Under the pieces are notes generated by a model. It did no database searches and had not been told where the DNA came from. It saw nothing but the letters and a program-made list of their open reading frames with translations. A stretch of DNA of 31,475 bases from RYN-111 sp046723735 (GTDB taxonomy: Bacteria; Actinomycetota; Actinomycetes; Mycobacteriales; SCTD01), in the NCBI GenBank assembly GCA_046723735.1, contig JBKOVB010000052.1:1-31475 (forward strand). Direction: 5' to 3'. This document shows, piece after piece, positions 29,409 to 31,475 of the stretch (position 1 is its first letter; each line of letters starts with the position of its first letter). A program made the translations under genes and the position numbers.

Positions 29409-29576
29409 TCAGGAAGTGACGGCCTTGAGGGCCTCGGCCAGCGTGGTGGCCTCCTCGGCGTTGAGCTCGACGACGAGGCGACCGCCACCCTCGAGCGGCA
29501 CGCGCATGACCAGGCCGCGCCCCTCCTTGGTGACCTCGAGGGGACCGTCGCCCGTCCGCGGCTTCATGGCCGCCAT
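29409..29576 (-). CDS. DUF3117 domain-containing protein
   Basis: 55 residues, a small highly conserved actinobacterial protein of unknown function (homologue of Rv1211, near the sigE locus in mycobacteria). The family order MAAMKPRTGDGPLEVTKEGR, then GLVMRVPLEGGGRLVVELN and EEATTLAEALK, is complete. The central beta hairpin and final helix suggest a tiny alpha/beta fold. The start ATG 29574-29576 is set by GGAGG 8 nt upstream. A longer frame is open upstream but carries no conserved sequence. It is the first gene of a two-gene unit with pepA and is divergent from the enoyl-CoA hydratase gene across 128 bp. Confidence 0.92.
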   Translation of the reverse strand: MAAMKPRTGDGPLEVTKEGRGLVMRVPLEGGGRLVVELNAEEATTLAEALKAVTS

Positions 29577-29704
29577 CGCCGTACCTCCGTGTCTCGTGCG
29601 TGCATGAACTCGTGCGTTGTCGTCCATTGTCGCAGAACTCGGCCCCACGCGGAGTCGCGAGGCTGGCAGGCTGAGGGCCACGCACCCGCACAGGAGGTCA
29701 GGCC

Positions 29705-30493
29705 ATGTCGGACACCGTGCTGCTCGACGTCACCGACGGCGTCGCCACGCTCACGCTCAACCGCCCGGAGGCGATGAACTCCCTGACCGTCGAGGCGAAG
29801 GTCGCGCTCAACGACGCCGTGCGCGAGGTCGCCGGCGACCCGCGGGTGCGGGCCCTCGTGCTCACCGGGACAGGCCGGGCGTTCTGCGTGGGCCAGGACC
29901 TGCGCGAGCACGCCGCGCTGCTCGAGTCGGGCGACCCGGCACCGCTGTCGACGGTGACGGAGCACTACAACCCGCTCGTGACCGCGCTCGCCGCACTGCC
30001 GTTCCCGACGGTCGCGGCGATCAACGGTACGGCGGCAGGTGCCGGCCTCGGGCTGGCGTGCGCCCTCGACCTGCGCATCGGGGCCGCGGGGGCGCGCTAC
30101 ACGACGGCGTTCACCGGGGTCGGCCTCACCGCGGACTCCGGGCTGTCGTGGACGCTGCCCCGGCTCGTCGGTGCCGGGCGCGCCGCGTCGCTGCTGCTGC
30201 TCGCCGAGCCCTTCACGGCCGAAGAGGCGCACGCCATGGGGCTGCTCGACCGGGTCGTCGACCCCGAGCACGTCCTCCTCGCGTCTCAGGAGCTCGCCGC
30301 CCGGCTCGCTGCGGGTCCCACGGCGGCGTACGCGTGCCTCAAGGAGTCGCTCCGGTTCGGGGCCACCCATGCGCTGGTCGAGACGCTGGCCAAGGAGGAC
30401 GAGCTGCAGACCCGGGCGGGCCGCACCGAGGACCACGCGAACGCGGTCAAGGCCTTCCTCGCAAAGGAGACCCCGGTCTTCACCGGGCGCTGA
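29705..30493 (+). CDS. Enoyl-CoA hydratase/isomerase family protein (PaaG-like)
   Basis: 262 residues, crotonase fold. The oxyanion-hole segments are AFCVGQDLREH (about 58-68) and AAINGTAAGAGLGLACALDLRIG (about 104-126). The region where classic hydratases hold the second Glu reads GLTADSGLSWTLPRLVG (about 139-155), like the PDGGxxWxLPRLVG of PaaG-type isomerases, which use Asp. Isomerisation of ring-1,2-epoxyphenylacetyl-CoA or of 3-enoyl-CoA is therefore more likely than simple hydration, but other phenylacetate genes are absent from the window. ATG 29705 has AGGAGG 7 nt upstream. A hairpin follows the stop. Confidence 0.88.
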   Translation: MSDTVLLDVTDGVATLTLNRPEAMNSLTVEAKVALNDAVREVAGDPRVRALVLTGTGRAFCVGQDLREHAALLESGDPAPLSTVTEHYNPLVTALAALPFPTVAAINGTAAGAGLGLACALDLRIGAAGARYTTAFTGVGLTADSGLSWTLPRLVGAGRAASLLLLAEPFTAEEAHAMGLLDRVVDPEHVLLASQELAARLAAGPTAAYACLKESLRFGATHALVETLAKEDELQTRAGRTEDHANAVKAFLAKETPVFTGR

Positions 30494-30496
30494 CGG

Positions 30497-30556
30497 ACGG
30501 GAGTCGCGCAGGGCCCCATCGGCTGCGCCCGCGGCGGGGCGGGGTGCGACTCCCGT
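30497..30556. terminator. Hairpin terminator between enoyl-CoA hydratase and SRPBCC genes
   Basis: An 11-bp perfect stem: ACGGGAGTCGC (30497-30507) pairs with GCGACTCCCGT (30546-30556), with further GC pairing inside (GGGCCCC/GGGGC). It fills the space between the convergent stops, so it probably serves both genes. Confidence 0.75.
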
Positions 30557-31000
30557 TCAGCGGATAGGGACCCATCGGGCGAAACGGGTGAGCGACCGGC
30601 GTACCCCGGCGAGGAGCAGCGGCCGCACGACCGGCCAGCCGGTGCGCCCGACGGCGCCCCAGGGGAGCTCGAGGTCCTCGCGCCAGACGAAGGCGCTCCG
30701 CTCGTTGCCCAGGTCGCGCACCTCGAACCCGCCGGTGCCGCGCACGACCCGGCCGGTGTGCAGGACCTCGCAGCGGTACGGCGGGTCCCAGGCCGCGATC
30801 TCCATGGTGTCGAGCACCCCGAACGGGCCGATGCCCGTGAAGGCCTCCAGGCGACCACCGACGCCGATCCCGGCCAGGGCGGTCGCCCGCACGGTGGTGC
30901 CCAGCATCCACTCGCCCTGGCGCTCCCAGTCGGTCGCCGCGTCCCAGGTGCGTTGCACCGGGGTGTCGACCGTGACGGCGAGCTCGACCGCGACCGTCAC
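30557..31000 (-). CDS. SRPBCC family protein (polyketide cyclase/dehydrase-like)
   Basis: 147 residues with the START/Bet v1-like SRPBCC fold. The typical opening is VAVELAVTVDTPVQRTWDAATDWERQGEW (strand, then the 'W..ATDW..Q..W' helix). It is followed by GIGVGGRLEAFTG, a strand with RCEVLHTGRVVRGTGGFEV and the long C-terminal helix (PVVRPLLLAGVRRSLTRFARWV). Such proteins bind small hydrophobic ligands, and the ligand cannot be told. GTG 30998-31000 overlaps the stop of the upstream proline-rich gene (GTGA), so the two are coupled. Confidence 0.85.
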   Translation of the reverse strand: MTVAVELAVTVDTPVQRTWDAATDWERQGEWMLGTTVRATALAGIGVGGRLEAFTGIGPFGVLDTMEIAAWDPPYRCEVLHTGRVVRGTGGFEVRDLGNERSAFVWREDLELPWGAVGRTGWPVVRPLLLAGVRRSLTRFARWVPIR

Positions 31001-31475
31001 CGTTCGGGGCCGCCCCGCTGGGGGCCGTCCTCCTCGGGGGTGGCCTCGGGCAGGTCCTCGGCGGCCGGCTCGGGGGCGGACACCTCCGGGAAGCCGAGAT
31101 CCGGCAGACCAGGGGCGGGCGCAGCCGGCGGAACGGGCACCGGCCGCCAGGCGGTCGCGCCCGGGAGGCCTGCGGGCCCGATGGTCGGGACGGGCGTCGA
31201 CCCGGGCTGCGTGGGGGGTGGCGTCGGCGAGGCAGGTGTCGTAGGCGGTGGCGGCGTGGGCGTCGGGGGCGGCGACGGACGCTCCGCCGTCGGCGTCTCG
31301 AGCGGGTGCGGCATCGGCATGGGCTCGGGCCGCGGCAGGGGCCCGGGCGGCGGCAGCGGCTCCGGCTCGGGGCCGGGCGGGCTCGGGGGCGGCGGCGTGG
31401 GTGCCGGGTTCGGCGGGGACGGCGGGGTCGGCTCGGGGTTCGGCACCGGCTCGGGCTCGAGCGGCGGCTCGGGGG
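30997..31475 (-). CDS. Proline-rich protein, C-terminal part (runs off the window)
   Basis: The frame is open to the right edge, so only the last 158 residues are visible. They are dominated by Pro-Glu and Pro-Pro/Pro-Thr repeats (EPEPVPNPEPTPPSPP ... TPPPPTTPASPTPPP), followed by GLPGATAWRPVPVPPA and an acidic tail ending EEDGPQRGGPER. No fold is recognisable. Such stretches often link a membrane or envelope domain to the wall, or form disordered tails. An internal GTG at 31446 sits inside the repeat and is unlikely to be the true start. Translation of the SRPBCC gene is coupled to its stop. Confidence 0.6.
   Translation of the reverse strand, partial: PEPPLEPEPVPNPEPTPPSPPNPAPTPPPPSPPGPEPEPLPPPGPLPRPEPMPMPHPLETPTAERPSPPPTPTPPPPTTPASPTPPPTQPGSTPVPTIGPAGLPGATAWRPVPVPPAAPAPGLPDLGFPEVSAPEPAAEDLPEATPEEDGPQRGGPER
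31140..31475 (-). repeat. Proline-rich low-complexity coding repeat
   Basis: Irregular runs of CCG/CCC/CCA codons mixed with GAG, ACC and AAC give PEP, PPP and PTP units. The period is not constant, so this is compositional bias and not a tandem array. Confidence 0.6.

Noticed and set aside
26629..29607. A 992-codon open frame on the plus strand across sigE, the methyltransferase and pepA
   Set aside because: It crosses two genes of known family on the minus strand and one on its own strand in another frame. It shows no motif of its own.
31446..31448. Start of the proline-rich protein at 31446
   Set aside because: The frame stays open with the same Pro-Glu repeat to the window edge, so the gene is cut by the window and does not start there.
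1..31475. tRNA, rRNA, riboswitch, insertion sequence or prophage genes
   Set aside because: I looked for tRNA-like T-loops, transposase or integrase motifs and terminal repeats on both strands and found none that I could support. Intergenic gaps are all below 140 bp, so no gap of more than 300 bases exists.

Overview
The window is very GC-rich, densely packed DNA with frequent GTG starts, almost no space between genes and third positions dominated by G or C. Gene content and order point to a high-GC actinomycete. The strongest marker is the block O-methyltransferase / sigE / anti-sigma factor / htrA / tatB, followed at a distance by mrp, a DUF1003 gene and a soluble MgtE-like gene. The same genes lie close together in Mycobacterium tuberculosis (Rv1220c to Rv1232c). 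I cannot name the genus. I see no rRNA, tRNA, insertion sequence, prophage or CRISPR array. The DNA looks like ordinary chromosome.

Layout. 1-2087 (+): tail of an Arg/Gly-rich protein, a Cys-pair protein, an alpha/beta hydrolase and a coupled GNAT acetyltransferase. 2047-5598 (-): an overlapping operon of PHP phosphoesterase, MarC membrane protein, TPM-domain envelope protein and RecB-like nuclease. 5625-6784 (-): DUF6758 protein and a MaoC hydratase. 6843-9091: DUF2332, DUF4262 and SUFU-domain genes. 9162-12701 (-): a large secreted DUF6351 protein and an acyl-CoA dehydrogenase, separated by a strong hairpin. 12792-15386 (-): SDR, PhzF and EamA genes. 15463-19342 (+): PRC/MgtE_N/CBS protein, DUF1003 protein and a stand-alone GspE/PilB-type ATPase. 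19346-21718: MarR regulator divergent from two coupled CoA-ester lyases. 21794-22927 (+): Mrp. 22978-27219 (-): a membrane-anchored protein and the sigE-rseA-rseB-htrA-tatB envelope-stress locus. 27341-31475: O-methyltransferase, leucyl aminopeptidase, DUF3117, enoyl-CoA hydratase/isomerase, SRPBCC protein and the end of a proline-rich protein.

How the genes work together. Envelope homeostasis dominates: sigma-E with its regulators, HtrA, TatB, the TPM protein and possibly the MgtE-like/DUF1003 pair. A second theme is acyl-CoA chemistry: a MaoC hydratase, an acyl-CoA dehydrogenase, a Chloroflexus-type malyl-CoA lyase, a second CitE-type lyase and an enoyl-CoA hydratase/isomerase. These fit handling of branched C4-C5 CoA esters such as mesaconyl-, methylmalyl- or citramalyl-CoA, but the exact pathway is not settled by this window.

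The most interesting signals are: (i) a recurrent TAnnnT hexamer exactly 6 or 7 nt before the start codon of about nine genes, which implies widespread leaderless transcription; (ii) a lone GspE-type ATPase with a c-di-GMP-type MshEN N-terminus and an extra C-terminal double zinc ribbon; (iii) a soluble MgtE-like sensor overlapping a two-TM DUF1003 gene; (iv) a sigma-E-type promoter directly upstream of sigE, with an RseB-like gene inserted between the anti-sigma gene and htrA; and (v) a perfect 17-bp palindrome across the DUF6758 start codon.
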